A stretch of DNA of 64,000 nt from Sphingobium boeckii (GTDB taxonomy: Bacteria > Pseudomonadota > Alphaproteobacteria > Sphingomonadales > Sphingomonadaceae). The DNA lies in assembly GCF_014199215.1 (NCBI RefSeq), contig NZ_JACIJC010000001.1, forward strand, positions 374,001-438,000, written 5' to 3'. Both the position numbers and the translations under genes were made by a program. This document shows, in pieces, positions 25,314 through 35,198 of this stretch (position 1 is its first letter; every line of letters starts with the position of its first letter). The notes beneath the pieces were generated by a model. It did no database searches. It was not told the origin of the DNA and saw only the letters and a list, made by a program, of their open reading frames with translations.

Positions 25314-25949
25314 ATGAAAGCCCTGGGCTACGGATGGATATGGCTCTTGCTCTGCGCCGGTGGCGTTTCGGCAAAACCACCGTCGCGTCTTGTCGACATC
25401 GACGCTCCCAAGAGCGCGAACTGGCGTCTGGTGGCGACTGATTCAGATCGCAAGCGTATCCGGAACTGGCGCACCGCCTTCACCACCGCGCTCGATCAGG
25501 CGCGGGCGGCCGGGCATGATCGTGATATCCTGCGTGAGGGCGTGCTGCTCGATCCCGATGCGGCGATGGCCGGCGCTGAAATTCCGGCGGGCGATTATCG
25601 TTGCCGCGTGATCAAGCTGGGCGCGCAGGCCGCAGGCATGGGAGACTATACCGCTTATCCGGCCTTTTCCTGCAAGATCTCGGACGAAGGCGCGGTGTTC
25701 AGCTTCACCAAGCTCAGCGGATCGCAGCGTCCCGTGGGCCTGATCTTCGACAATGACGGCTATCGCAAGATTTTCCTCGGCACGATGATGCTGGGCGACG
25801 AGCGCCGCGCGCTGGATTACGGTCGCGATGCGGATCGTGATATGGCGGGCGCCATTGAAAAAGTGGGTGTCAGACGCTGGCGGCTGATCCTGCCCTATCC
25901 CCGGTTCGAATCGATGATGGACGTGATCGAACTCGTGCCGGCGCGCTGA
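25314..25949 (+). CDS. DUF4893 domain-containing exported protein
   Basis: A 211-residue protein with an N-terminal signal peptide (ALGYGWIWLLLCAGGVSA). Its body carries the phrases GDYRCRVIKLG, SGSQRPVGLIFDN, FLGTMMLGDE and RRWRLILPYPRFESMMDVIELVP, which I recognise as the DUF4893 family common in sphingomonads. It has no known activity. The start is ATG 25314 rather than ATG 25269, because the signal peptide begins immediately after it. It is 39 bp before the next gene in the same direction. It probably sits in the periplasm. Confidence 0.82.
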   Translation: MKALGYGWIWLLLCAGGVSAKPPSRLVDIDAPKSANWRLVATDSDRKRIRNWRTAFTTALDQARAAGHDRDILREGVLLDPDAAMAGAEIPAGDYRCRVIKLGAQAAGMGDYTAYPAFSCKISDEGAVFSFTKLSGSQRPVGLIFDNDGYRKIFLGTMMLGDERRALDYGRDADRDMAGAIEKVGVRRWRLILPYPRFESMMDVIELVPAR

Positions 25950-25988
25950 ACGGCACCTGATCCTTTCAAGCCAAAGCGGGAGATTCTG

Positions 25989-27296
25989 ATGCGCTCTATC
26001 CTTCTTGCCCTGCCCCTTCTTTTCGCCGCGCCTGCCGCTGCGGAGCCGGTGAAGGACGGCGTGGCGAAGGACATGGCGTCGCTGATGACGCTCTACCGGG
26101 ACTTTCACACCCATCCCGAACTGAGCTTCGAAGAGGTGCGCAGTGCCGGGATTCTCGCCGCAGAATTCCGGAAGCTGGGCTTCAAGGTGACCGAAAAGGT
26201 GGGCAAAACCGGCGTGGTCGCGCTGATGGAAAATGGCCCCGGCCCGGTGCTGATGCTGCGTGCGGACATGGACGGGCTGCCGATCCCCGAGCAGACGGGG
26301 CTGCCCTTTGCCAGCAAGGCCGTGGGCAAGACGAGCGAGGGGCAGGCCACGCCCATCATGCACGGTTGTGGCCATGATACGCATATGACGTCGCTGATCG
26401 GCACCGCGCGGCGGCTGGCTGCTCTCAAAAGCCAATGGTCAGGCACGCTGATCCTGATCGGGCAACCGGCTGAGGAACTGGGGCAGGGCGCGGGCGCAAT
26501 GCTGAACGACGGGCTGTTCAAGCGCTTTCCCAAGCCACAATATGTGCTCGGCTTTCACGATTCAGCGGCGTTGCCCGCGGGCGTTATCGGTGTGAAGCCC
26601 GGCTTTGCGCTGGCCAATGTGGATTCGGTGGATCTCACGGTGAAGGGATTGGGCGGCCATGGCGCTTATCCCGAAGCGACCAAGGATCCGATCGTGCTCG
26701 CCGCCCGCATCGTGGGCGCATTGCAGACGCTGATCTCGCGCGAGCTCGATCCGCAGGATGCGGCGGTGATTACCGTGGGCAGTTTCCAGGCGGGCGCGAA
26801 ACACAACATCATCCCCGATGAGGCCAGGCTGCTGATCACCGTGCGCAGCTATTCCGAGACCACGCGCAAACATATGTTGGACGGGATCGCGCGCGTGGCC
26901 AAGGGCGAGGCGATCGCCGCGGGGATGCCGGAAGACAAGATGCCGGTGGTCAGCGTGAAGGATGAATTCACCCCCGCCACCTTCAACACCGAGCCGCTGT
27001 CCGGCCGGCTCGATGCGCTGTTCACCGCGCGCTTCGGCAAGGACCGTGTGGTGACTCCGCCGGCTTCTATGGCGGGCGAGGATTTCAGCCGCTATCATCT
27101 GGCCGACAAAAGCATCCAGAGTTCGATCTTCTGGGTGGGCGGCGTGCCGAAAGCGGCTTGGGACAAAGCGGGAGGCGACACGCAGAAACTGCCCTCGCTT
27201 CATTCACCCTTCTGGGCGCCCGATGCCGAAGCGGTGATCTCCACCGCAACCGAAGCGATGACCGCGGCCGCGCTGGATATATTGAAGACAGGGTGA
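25989..27296 (+). CDS. Secreted M20D amidohydrolase (hippurate/IAA-amino acid hydrolase-like)
   Basis: A 435-residue exported hydrolase. It has a signal peptide (RSILLALPLLFAAPAAA), the M20D opening RDFHTHPELSFEE, the metal motif MLRADMDGLPI, MHGCGHDTHMTSL with the conserved Cys-x-His, and GQPAEELGQGA with the catalytic Glu pair. Family members cleave N-acyl amino acids such as hippurate or N-acetyl-diaminopimelate. Export makes scavenging of external amides more likely than biosynthesis. GGGAG precedes ATG 25989. A palindromic repeat pair follows the stop. Confidence 0.92.
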   Translation: MRSILLALPLLFAAPAAAEPVKDGVAKDMASLMTLYRDFHTHPELSFEEVRSAGILAAEFRKLGFKVTEKVGKTGVVALMENGPGPVLMLRADMDGLPIPEQTGLPFASKAVGKTSEGQATPIMHGCGHDTHMTSLIGTARRLAALKSQWSGTLILIGQPAEELGQGAGAMLNDGLFKRFPKPQYVLGFHDSAALPAGVIGVKPGFALANVDSVDLTVKGLGGHGAYPEATKDPIVLAARIVGALQTLISRELDPQDAAVITVGSFQAGAKHNIIPDEARLLITVRSYSETTRKHMLDGIARVAKGEAIAAGMPEDKMPVVSVKDEFTPATFNTEPLSGRLDALFTARFGKDRVVTPPASMAGEDFSRYHLADKSIQSSIFWVGGVPKAAWDKAGGDTQKLPSLHSPFWAPDAEAVISTATEAMTAAALDILKTG

Positions 27297-27352
27297 TGCC
27301 AGACGGTCAGCGTTCGATCTCGGCTATTCCTTTGCCGGCTGGCGCGCCTCGC

Positions 27353-27441
27353 CGTCATGCTGAACTTGTTTCAGCATCCATTTCGCAGCCGCAGACTGGT
27401 CGGGACTTTGAAATGGACCCTGAAACGAGTTCAGGGTGACG
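27353..27441. repeat. Palindromic interspersed repeat, family B (paired arms)
   Basis: The left arm (27353-27384) begins CGTCATGCTGAACTTGTTTC. The right arm (27410-27441) ends GTTCAGGGTGACG. The arms are imperfect inverted copies, about 32 bp each, separated by 25 bp. It lies between the converging M20D and PhoX-like genes. A third arm of the same family ends the gene at 62212. Confidence 0.82.
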
Positions 27442-27465
27442 TCGAGGCTTAGCTAGGCTTCGGAA

Positions 27466-29322
27466 TTACGCCCCCACGGGCTTTCCATCGGTCCGCCGCA
27501 CCACCACAGTGGACGAACGCGGTTCCTTGCCCGCTTCCGGCCATTGGCCGGTCGGATGCTGGACGTTGATGAAGAAGGTCGTGAGATCGGGCGTATAGGC
27601 GAGACCGGTGATTTCCTGGCCATTGGGCCCAACAAGGAACCGCTGAACGCGCTTGGTCGCCTGATCGACGTAGAACATCGCATTCTGGCCGAAAACCTGC
27701 TCGATCGTCTTGCCGGTGACACCCGATGTCCCTGGCACCGAATGATCGGTCTGCACCCAGAGACGCCCTTGCGGATCAACGCGAATGCCATCGGGGCTGG
27801 ACATGGTATCGCCGTTGATGTTGCCGGTCAGGTTGTTGGCGGGGGTTACGAGCGAGGGGTCGCCCGCCAGAAACAGGATCTCCCAAGCGAAGCCGGTGGC
27901 CAACGGAGAATCGCCAGTCTCTTTCCATTTGACGATGTGGCCATGACGATTTTGGATCCGCGGGTTGACGGCATCGACCACAGCACGCCCTGAATTGTTT
28001 GTAAGCGTGCACAGGATGGTTTTGTCGGGTGCAACCGTGATCCATTCAGGACGATCCATGACCGTGCCGCCCGCCACACGTGCCGCAGCCTTGGTATTGA
28101 TCAGGACATCGGCCTGCGTGTTGAAATCGACAGTCACCGGGGTAACCGGACCCTGCGACACGTTGCCTGGATCGATGGCTCCGGTCACCAGGCCATTCTT
28201 GCCTTGCGTCAGTTCGATCCAGTCGCCTGAACCATTGGCGTTGAAACGTGCGACATAGAGCGTACCCTGATCGAGCAGATCAGTGTTTGCGGCGCGGTTG
28301 CTGGGCGAAAAGGCGCGGCTGGGAATGAATTTGTAGATGCAGCCCGGCGTGCCGTCATCACCCATATAGAAAGCGACGCGATTGTTGGTATCCGTCAGAT
28401 AGGCGGTATTCTCATGATCGAAGCGCCCCATGGCGGTCCGCTTGGTCGGTTCGGCCAGCTCGTTCAGCGGATCGATTTCGACCACCCAGCCATAGTGATT
28501 GTCCGGCCGTGTGGGATCGAGATAATTATCAGTCGATTCCTCACACGTAAGATAGGTGCCCCATGGGGTGTGGCCGCTCGCGCAATTGTTCAACGTGCCG
28601 ATGGCGGTCGATCCGGTGATGCCGGAAGCAGGGCCGCCCATGCGGTATGTGGTGTTGCCGGTGTAGCGCTTGTTATAAGTGGAGGTGCGGTTCACCGCCC
28701 ACTGGCCATTGGTGCCCTTGCTCACCTCGATCACGGAAACGCCGACCGCGGAGAGCGCGATCTTCTTGTCTTCGGCGCTCGCTGTGGCGGCGTTATAGGT
28801 CTTGCTGGCGAACAGGATGTTATAATCCGGGAGTTCGTGGTTCATCACCAGCAGACCGCGCACATTCGCATCGGCATTGGGAATGGCGTAATAGTGCATC
28901 CCGTCATGGTTGCCGCCGGCCACCTGCTCGGTCTGCGCCGACGTGAGGTAGCTGCCCTGCGTCCAGGCGGTGGCACCGGCAACAACGGCATCGCCAGCAG
29001 AGAACAGTGTTTCTGCGACATAGCCGGTCGGCACCGTGACCTTGTCGTCCATATTGGCAGGCACGGGCGTAAAGCTCACGGCATAGCTGGTCGGGGTTGG
29101 CGTGGGGGTTGGCGTCGGGGTCGGCGTGACGGGTTTGTCCTCATCGTCGCAGCCGGCCATGAAGCCGGTGAGGCCGAGCGCGGAGACCAGCCCGAAGCCC
29201 TTGAGGATCGTGCGACGCGCCGGATTGGCGGCGACGATGGCTTCCAGCGAGTGTGCGCCAAGGTCGATTTCGGGTTCTGCCGCGCGGCTGGCCGCACGGG
29301 CTTGGTCTGTCAGATATGACAT
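27466..29322 (-). CDS. PhoX/DUF839 family phosphatase-like protein
   Basis: A 618-residue exported protein of the PhoX (calcium/iron alkaline phosphatase) family. A twin-arginine-like region (NPARRTILKGFG, residues 33-44) precedes a hydrophobic stretch ending in MAGC, so Tat export and possibly lipid attachment at Cys58 are suggested. A Thr-Pro repeat linker (residues 66-78) follows. The beta-propeller part contains GGNHDGMHYY, VMNHEL, GTYLTCEESTDNY, ERFDHENT-like RFDHENTAY and SSPDGIRVDPQGRLWVQTD. PhoX enzymes release phosphate from external esters under phosphate limitation. The start is ATG 29322. The longer frame to 29436 lacks export features at its front. A Pho-box-like sequence lies 124 bp upstream. 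Confidence 0.88.
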   Translation of the reverse strand: MSYLTDQARAASRAAEPEIDLGAHSLEAIVAANPARRTILKGFGLVSALGLTGFMAGCDDEDKPVTPTPTPTPTPTPTSYAVSFTPVPANMDDKVTVPTGYVAETLFSAGDAVVAGATAWTQGSYLTSAQTEQVAGGNHDGMHYYAIPNADANVRGLLVMNHELPDYNILFASKTYNAATASAEDKKIALSAVGVSVIEVSKGTNGQWAVNRTSTYNKRYTGNTTYRMGGPASGITGSTAIGTLNNCASGHTPWGTYLTCEESTDNYLDPTRPDNHYGWVVEIDPLNELAEPTKRTAMGRFDHENTAYLTDTNNRVAFYMGDDGTPGCIYKFIPSRAFSPSNRAANTDLLDQGTLYVARFNANGSGDWIELTQGKNGLVTGAIDPGNVSQGPVTPVTVDFNTQADVLINTKAAARVAGGTVMDRPEWITVAPDKTILCTLTNNSGRAVVDAVNPRIQNRHGHIVKWKETGDSPLATGFAWEILFLAGDPSLVTPANNLTGNINGDTMSSPDGIRVDPQGRLWVQTDHSVPGTSGVTGKTIEQVFGQNAMFYVDQATKRVQRFLVGPNGQEITGLAYTPDLTTFFINVQHPTGQWPEAGKEPRSSTVVVRRTDGKPVGA

Positions 29323-29445
29323 GGGGAGGCCCTTCTTTCTTATCGTTTCGAGCAGGATCGGGGCGCGATCTGATTCACCCCCCGGTGCGCGTGGCCGTCC
29401 TAGCCGCGCACCGCGTCGATCCGGCGAAACGCCCAAGGCGTTCCC

Positions 29446-29463
29446 GTGAAAGTCTTATGTCAC
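29446..29463 (-). promoter_or_regulatory. Possible Pho box upstream of the PhoX-like gene
   Basis: On the minus strand the sequence is GTGACAT-AAGA-CTTTCAC. Against the usual PhoB direct repeat CTGTCAT-N4-CTGTCAC it matches 5 of 7 and 6 of 7 positions, with the correct 4-bp spacing. It lies between the PhoX-like start and the stop of the upstream monooxygenase, in the right orientation. Confidence 0.45.
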
Positions 29464-29477
29464 TTTTGTTGAAGCCT

Positions 29478-30980
<1,503 letters not shown>

Positions 30981-31108
30981 ATTGCCCTCTCATGCGGTCG
31001 TCAGTCGCTCGGGTCCGTTGCTAACACAGATGTCAGGAAGCGGGTAGCGGCCAGGTCACTTTGTCGCCAATTGGCCTTTTGCGGGGATTTTCGTTAGTCC
31101 GGCGGATC

Positions 31109-31516
31109 ATGAACGCTCCGTCCCGCCTGTCCAGCCGCAATGGCCTGCTTTCGCGAGCCTGGGTCTGGCTGGCTTGTTTGCTGCTCGCCGCGCAAGGCGC
31201 GGTGCCGGCTGTCGCATCCCAGGCGGAGATCCGGCAGACGCCTTCCGGCATTTTCGCCCTCCGCTTCGTGCGCGAACATCGCGCGATTCTCCAGGCGCGC
31301 TTTGCACCGGCAGCCCATGTCACGCAGGAACGCGCTTCCTTTAAGGACCAGCGCGCCGGAGACGGTGGCAATGCGCCTTTCCTTTCAGCGCCGGTGCCCG
31401 GCTTTGCGCCGCCCTCAGCGCCCGGTCGTGCCTGGCGCACTGTCTCTGCGGCCGAACACGGCAGCGGCAACGCCCCGCAAGCTTATCGCGCTCGCGCGCC
31501 ACCGCGCGACGCCTGA
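31109..31516 (+). CDS. Hypothetical small exported protein
   Basis: A 135-residue protein of unrecognised family. Residues 14-36 (LSRAWVWLACLLLAAQGAVPAVA) look like a signal peptide or single membrane anchor. The rest is basic and Pro/Ala-rich, ending RARAPPRDA. ATG 31109 is chosen over the in-frame ATG at 31061 because it brings the hydrophobic segment to the N-terminus. Coding potential is moderate: the opposite strand is also open here. It might belong to the DUF2946-like small exported proteins, but I cannot support that firmly. Confidence 0.45.
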   Translation: MNAPSRLSSRNGLLSRAWVWLACLLLAAQGAVPAVASQAEIRQTPSGIFALRFVREHRAILQARFAPAAHVTQERASFKDQRAGDGGNAPFLSAPVPGFAPPSAPGRAWRTVSAAEHGSGNAPQAYRARAPPRDA

Positions 31517-31620
31517 TCCGGCCGCTCCGGCGGTTTTACCCATGCTCACTCCGGCCGCTCGCACCGACGCGCGCTCTTGCGCGCGCCGCTTTGCGTGCGC
31601 CTTGCAAGAAAGTCATTTCC

Positions 31621-31932
31621 ATGACCGTTGAAACCTTGACCGAAACCAGAAGCCCGCAACGAATCCGTGCCGAATCCCTGCTTCACTTTTATCCCGATGT
31701 GGATGGTCAGGAGTGCGAAGAGATCCAGCAATTCCTTGATAAGGGGCCGATCCTCGAAATCGGGCTGATGTCTGGCGATCCCGCACTCAAGCTGAAGATG
31801 GATCGCTTCAGGCAAGAGAATGCCGCGGCATTCCGTCTCGGGGTCGGCAAGCAAATCGCTTTGATGCTGATGCTGTGCATCCCGTTCATCGCCCTTTGCT
31901 GGTATATCTGGGATTCGGGCGCAAAGCGCTGA
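31621..31932 (+). CDS. Hypothetical small membrane protein
   Basis: A 103-residue protein of unknown function. It has an acidic helical N-terminal part (QECEEIQQFLDKGPILEIGLM, residues 36-56), a basic stretch, and one C-terminal transmembrane helix (IALMLMLCIPFIALCWYIW, about 79-97) with a short SGAKR tail. It looks like a tail-anchored inner-membrane protein. ATG 31621 is chosen over the upstream ATG 31591, which starts inside arginine-rich sequence. It is followed after 16 bp by a strong terminator, which supports it as a real expressed gene. Confidence 0.72.
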   Translation: MTVETLTETRSPQRIRAESLLHFYPDVDGQECEEIQQFLDKGPILEIGLMSGDPALKLKMDRFRQENAAAFRLGVGKQIALMLMLCIPFIALCWYIWDSGAKR

Positions 31933-31948
31933 ATGACCCGATAAAATT

Positions 31949-31987
31949 GCGCCCGCCGGTGAGTGTTCACCGACGGGCGCGTTTTTT
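31949..31987. terminator. Bidirectional Rho-independent terminator
   Basis: GCGCCCGCCGGTGA (31949-31962) pairs with TCACCGACGGGCGC (31967-31980) with one mismatch and a GTGT loop. GTTTTTT follows on the plus strand. On the minus strand the hairpin is followed by AATTTTAT. It therefore can end both the small membrane gene and the converging aceA transcript. Confidence 0.9.
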
Positions 31988-32043
31988 CCTCCCCAGGAAA
32001 CTTTCAAGGCCGATAGTGCGGTCCTCGGGTAACAGCGTGCGGC

Positions 32044-33645
32044 TTATGCCGCTTCGCTGAACTGGTTCATCGTATTATCCTTGCCGCCCGCTTTCAGCGC
32101 GGCTTCACCGGCGAAATAATCCTTGTGATCGTCGCCAATGTCCGATCCGGACATGTTCTGATGCTTCACACAGGCGATGCCCTGGCGGATCTCCTTGCGC
32201 TGCACCCCGGCGACATAGCCGAGCATTCCCTGATCGCCGAAATAATCCTTGGCCAGATTATCCGTGCTGAGCGCGGCCGTATGATAGGTGGGCAGCGTGA
32301 TCAGGTGATGGAAAATCCCGGCGCGCTTGGCGGAATCGCGCTGGAAAGTGCGGATGCGTTCATCGGCCTCGGTCGCCAGATCGGTTTCATCATAGCTGGC
32401 GCTCATCAGGCCGGCGCGATCGAAGGCCGAGACGTCCCGGCCTTCCGCCGCCCAGGCATCATACACCTGCTGCCGGAAATTCAGCGTCCAGTTAAACGAC
32501 GGCGAATTGTTATACACCAGCTTGGCATTGGGCACGACTTCGCGGATGCGATCGACCATCCCAGCGATCTGCTCGATATGCGGCTTCTCGGTCTCGATCC
32601 ACAGCAGGTCTGCGCCATTCTGCAGCGCATTGATGCAATCGAGCACGCAGCGATCCTCACCCGTTCCCTTGCGGAATTCGAACAGGTTGGATGGCAGCCG
32701 CTTGGGACGCAGCAATTTGCCGTCGCGGTTCAGGATGACATCGCCATTGCGCGCTGTAGCAGGATCGATCTCTTCGCAATCGAGGAAGCTGTTATACTGA
32801 TCCCCGATATCGCCGGGCGTCTTGCTGACGGCGATCTGCTTGGTGAGGCCCGCGCCCAGAGAATCGGTGCGCGTGACGATGATGCCATCCTCGATCCCGA
32901 GTTCGAGAAAGGCATAGCGGCAGGCACGGACCTTCGCGAGAAAATCCTCATGCGGCACGGTCACCTTGCCATCCTGATGGCCGCACTGCTTTTCGTCAGA
33001 CACCTGATTTTCGATCTGGAGCGCGCAGGCCCCCGCCTCGATCATCTTGCGGGCCAGCAGATAGGTGGCCTCCGCATTGCCGAAGCCTGCATCGATATCG
33101 GCGATGATCGGCACGACATGGGTCTGGAAATTCTCGATCTTGCTGAGCGTTTCGGATTCCCGTGCGGCGTCCCCGGCGGCGCGCGCGGCGTCGACCTCGC
33201 GAAACAGGCCACCGAGTTCGCGGGCATCGGCCTGGCGCAGGAAAGTGTAAAGTTCCTCGATCAGCGCGGGCACGCTGGTCTTTTCGTGCATCGACTGATC
33301 CGGCAGTGGACCGAATTCGGAGCGCAATGCAGCGACCATCCAGCCGGAGAGATAAAGATATTTGCCCTTGGTGGTGCCGAAATGCTTTTTGATGGAGATC
33401 ATCTTCTGCTGGCCGATGAAGCCGTGCCAGCACCCAAGCGATTGCGTGTAATTCGCGGGATCGGCATCATAGGCCGCCATGTCGTTGCGCATGATCGTGG
33501 CGGTATAGCGCGCGATATCGAGGCCGGTCTGGAAGCGGTTCTGAAGCCGCATCCGTGCGACGGATTCCGCGCTGATCCCGTCCCATGTTCCGGATTTCGA
33601 TCGGATAAGCTGATCCGTCCTCGCAATGTGATCCTGATATGACAT
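32044..33645 (-). CDS. aceA: Isocitrate lyase
   Basis: It splits isocitrate to glyoxylate and succinate, the entry step of the glyoxylate shunt used on acetate and fatty acids. The 533 residues match the longer Pseudomonas-type subclass. Visible features are the TIM-barrel start SGWMVAALR, the metal and substrate region IIADIDAGFGN, the catalytic loop KQCGHQDGKVTVPHEDF (KQCGH replaces the short-form KKCGH, as usual in this subclass), and LVYNNSPSFNW. The start is ATG 33645 behind GGGCGAG. The frame extends to 33765 but has no family sequence there. Malate synthase is not adjacent. The divergent regulator at 33813 probably controls it through motifs at 33661 and 33779. Confidence 0.97.
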   Translation of the reverse strand: MSYQDHIARTDQLIRSKSGTWDGISAESVARMRLQNRFQTGLDIARYTATIMRNDMAAYDADPANYTQSLGCWHGFIGQQKMISIKKHFGTTKGKYLYLSGWMVAALRSEFGPLPDQSMHEKTSVPALIEELYTFLRQADARELGGLFREVDAARAAGDAARESETLSKIENFQTHVVPIIADIDAGFGNAEATYLLARKMIEAGACALQIENQVSDEKQCGHQDGKVTVPHEDFLAKVRACRYAFLELGIEDGIIVTRTDSLGAGLTKQIAVSKTPGDIGDQYNSFLDCEEIDPATARNGDVILNRDGKLLRPKRLPSNLFEFRKGTGEDRCVLDCINALQNGADLLWIETEKPHIEQIAGMVDRIREVVPNAKLVYNNSPSFNWTLNFRQQVYDAWAAEGRDVSAFDRAGLMSASYDETDLATEADERIRTFQRDSAKRAGIFHHLITLPTYHTAALSTDNLAKDYFGDQGMLGYVAGVQRKEIRQGIACVKHQNMSGSDIGDDHKDYFAGEAALKAGGKDNTMNQFSEAA

Positions 33646-33660
33646 GGCGCTCGCCCTTCG

Positions 33661-33670
33661 TGTAATATTG
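33661..33670. promoter_or_regulatory. Operator-like motif TGTAATATTG before aceA
   Basis: This 10-mer lies 16 bp upstream of the aceA start codon. The identical 10-mer recurs at 33780-33789, just before the divergent regulator gene. A repressor bound here would block the aceA ribosome-binding or early transcribed region. Confidence 0.5.
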
Positions 33671-33778
33671 GGAACGGAGTGAACCGTCTGTTGAGTGTCA
33701 GATGCCGCGTCTCTGGCCCTATCGCGACTCAATTTTGTAAAGTTTCGTGTCGTCATGTGCCGCATCCGGCGAATTTAA

Positions 33779-33805
33779 TTGTAATATTGTAATATAATTG
33801 ACAAT
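33779..33805. promoter_or_regulatory. Tandem TTGTAATA repeats before the regulator gene
   Basis: TTGTAATA is repeated head to tail at 33779-33786 and 33787-33794. It is followed by TAATTGACAAT, whose end is the inverse of ATTGT at the other side. It ends 8 bp before the regulator's ATG, so autoregulation is plausible. Confidence 0.5.
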
Positions 33806-33812
33806 CTATGGC

Positions 33813-35198
33813 ATGGCTGAAGGCAAGCTCTTTGCAGGACATGCGGTCAAACGGCTGCGGCGCGGCGCGGGGGTGACCCAGGCAGCGATGGCCGAGATGC
33901 TCGATATCTCGCCCAGCTATCTCAATCTGGTTGAGCGCAACCAGCGCCCGCTGACCGCAACGCTAATGCTGCGGCTGGCGGAGCAATTCGATTTCGATCC
34001 GCGGAGTCTCTCTGCGGCGGAGCCCGGTGGCGGTGCCGATGCGGTGCGTCGCCGTCTTGCCGATCCTTTATTCGCCGATCTGGATGTCGATCGGCGCGAG
34101 GTGGAGGAGTGGCTCGCAGCGGCCCCGGGCGGCGTTGAAGCCTTTGCGCGCGCCTTTGATGCGTTGCGCTCCGGAACCGGGCCGGCGCAGGCGGATGACG
34201 GCATTTCGGACGTGCGTCGCGAAATCGCGCGCTGGCGCAATCATTTTCCCGATCTCGATGCGCAGGCTGAGGCGCTGGCCGATGAACTGCGGCTGGGCGC
34301 GGCCGATCTTTATGGCGCGATTGCCGAGCGCTTGCGTGCCAAGCATCAGATCGCGATCCGCATCCTACCCGTGGACGTTATGCCTGATATGCTGCGCCGG
34401 CTGGATCTTCATGCGCGCCAGTTGCAAGTGTCCGAAACGCTGGATCCCGCGTCGCGCACCTTTGCAGCGGCGTTCCAGCTCGCACAGATCGAAGCGCGGG
34501 CGGAGGTGGATGCGCTGGTGAAGGGGGCTGCTTTCGGCGCGCGCGTTCATGAGCGCCTCTATCGCCGCCATCTGCTGGGCTATTTCGCCGCCGCACTGAT
34601 GATGCCCTATGCGCGTTTCCTGCGTGCCTGCGAGGCGACGGGCTATGATGTGGAGCTGTTGCAGCGGCGCTTCGGCGCGGGGTTCGAGCAGGTGGCGCAC
34701 CGGCTGACCACGCTCCAGCGCGTCGGCGCGCGTGGCCTGCCTTTCTTCATGATCCGGATCGATCGCGCGGGCCAGGCGAGCAAGCTCTATGCCGGGGCCA
34801 GCGCGACGCCGTTGGTGGATGCGCCCGCGCGCTGCCCGCTCTGGCGGCTGCACAATGCGTTTGATCGGCCCGGACATATGATCCGCCAATTGGCGGAGCT
34901 TGAAGATGGCACCCGCTGGTTCACGCTGGCGCGCACCGTGCAGCCGCAGGGGCGGCGCGTGGGCGGGGTCGGCGCGGAGTTCGCGATCGGGATCGGGCTG
35001 GACGCGGCACTTGCGGGCAGTCTGGCGGCTGCATCGGGGATTGATCTAAAGGCTGGCCGGGCGACCCCGATCGGCCTGGGCTGCCGCCCCTGCACGCGCA
35101 TGGATTGCCCGCAAAGATCGGCCCCGCCCGCCGGTCGCGCGCTCACGATCAACGATCGCGAGCGGGGGGTGTCGCCGTTCAGCTTTGCGGGGGATTAA
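33813..35198 (+). CDS. XRE-type short-chain fatty acid / glyoxylate regulator (RamB/ScfR-like)
   Basis: A 461-residue regulator. The N-terminal Cro/C1 helix-turn-helix reads LRRGAGVTQAAMAEMLDISPSYLNLVERNQRPLT at about residues 15-48. A long ImmA/IrrE-related (DUF2083) C-terminal region follows, and a Cys-containing end GCRPCTRMDCPQRS. The metalloprotease HExxH is not preserved (AAFQLAQIE in its place), as in RamB-type regulators. RamB and its relatives control isocitrate lyase and propionate/acetate genes, matching the divergent aceA. ATG 33813 is chosen: TTG 33798 lies inside the operator-like repeat. Its stop overlaps the converging phosphatase stop within the shared TTAA. Confidence 0.9.
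   Translation: MAEGKLFAGHAVKRLRRGAGVTQAAMAEMLDISPSYLNLVERNQRPLTATLMLRLAEQFDFDPRSLSAAEPGGGADAVRRRLADPLFADLDVDRREVEEWLAAAPGGVEAFARAFDALRSGTGPAQADDGISDVRREIARWRNHFPDLDAQAEALADELRLGAADLYGAIAERLRAKHQIAIRILPVDVMPDMLRRLDLHARQLQVSETLDPASRTFAAAFQLAQIEARAEVDALVKGAAFGARVHERLYRRHLLGYFAAALMMPYARFLRACEATGYDVELLQRRFGAGFEQVAHRLTTLQRVGARGLPFFMIRIDRAGQASKLYAGASATPLVDAPARCPLWRLHNAFDRPGHMIRQLAELEDGTRWFTLARTVQPQGRRVGGVGAEFAIGIGLDAALAGSLAAASGIDLKAGRATPIGLGCRPCTRMDCPQRSAPPAGRALTINDRERGVSPFSFAGD

Noticed and set aside
29086-29132. Short tandem repeat that could suggest a CRISPR or VNTR
   Set aside because: It is an in-frame coding repeat giving the Thr-Pro linker of the PhoX-like protein. There are no spacers.
33646-33765. 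N-terminal extension of isocitrate lyase
   Set aside because: The extra 40 residues are not family sequence, cross the operator-like motif, and the ATG at 33645 has its own ribosome site.
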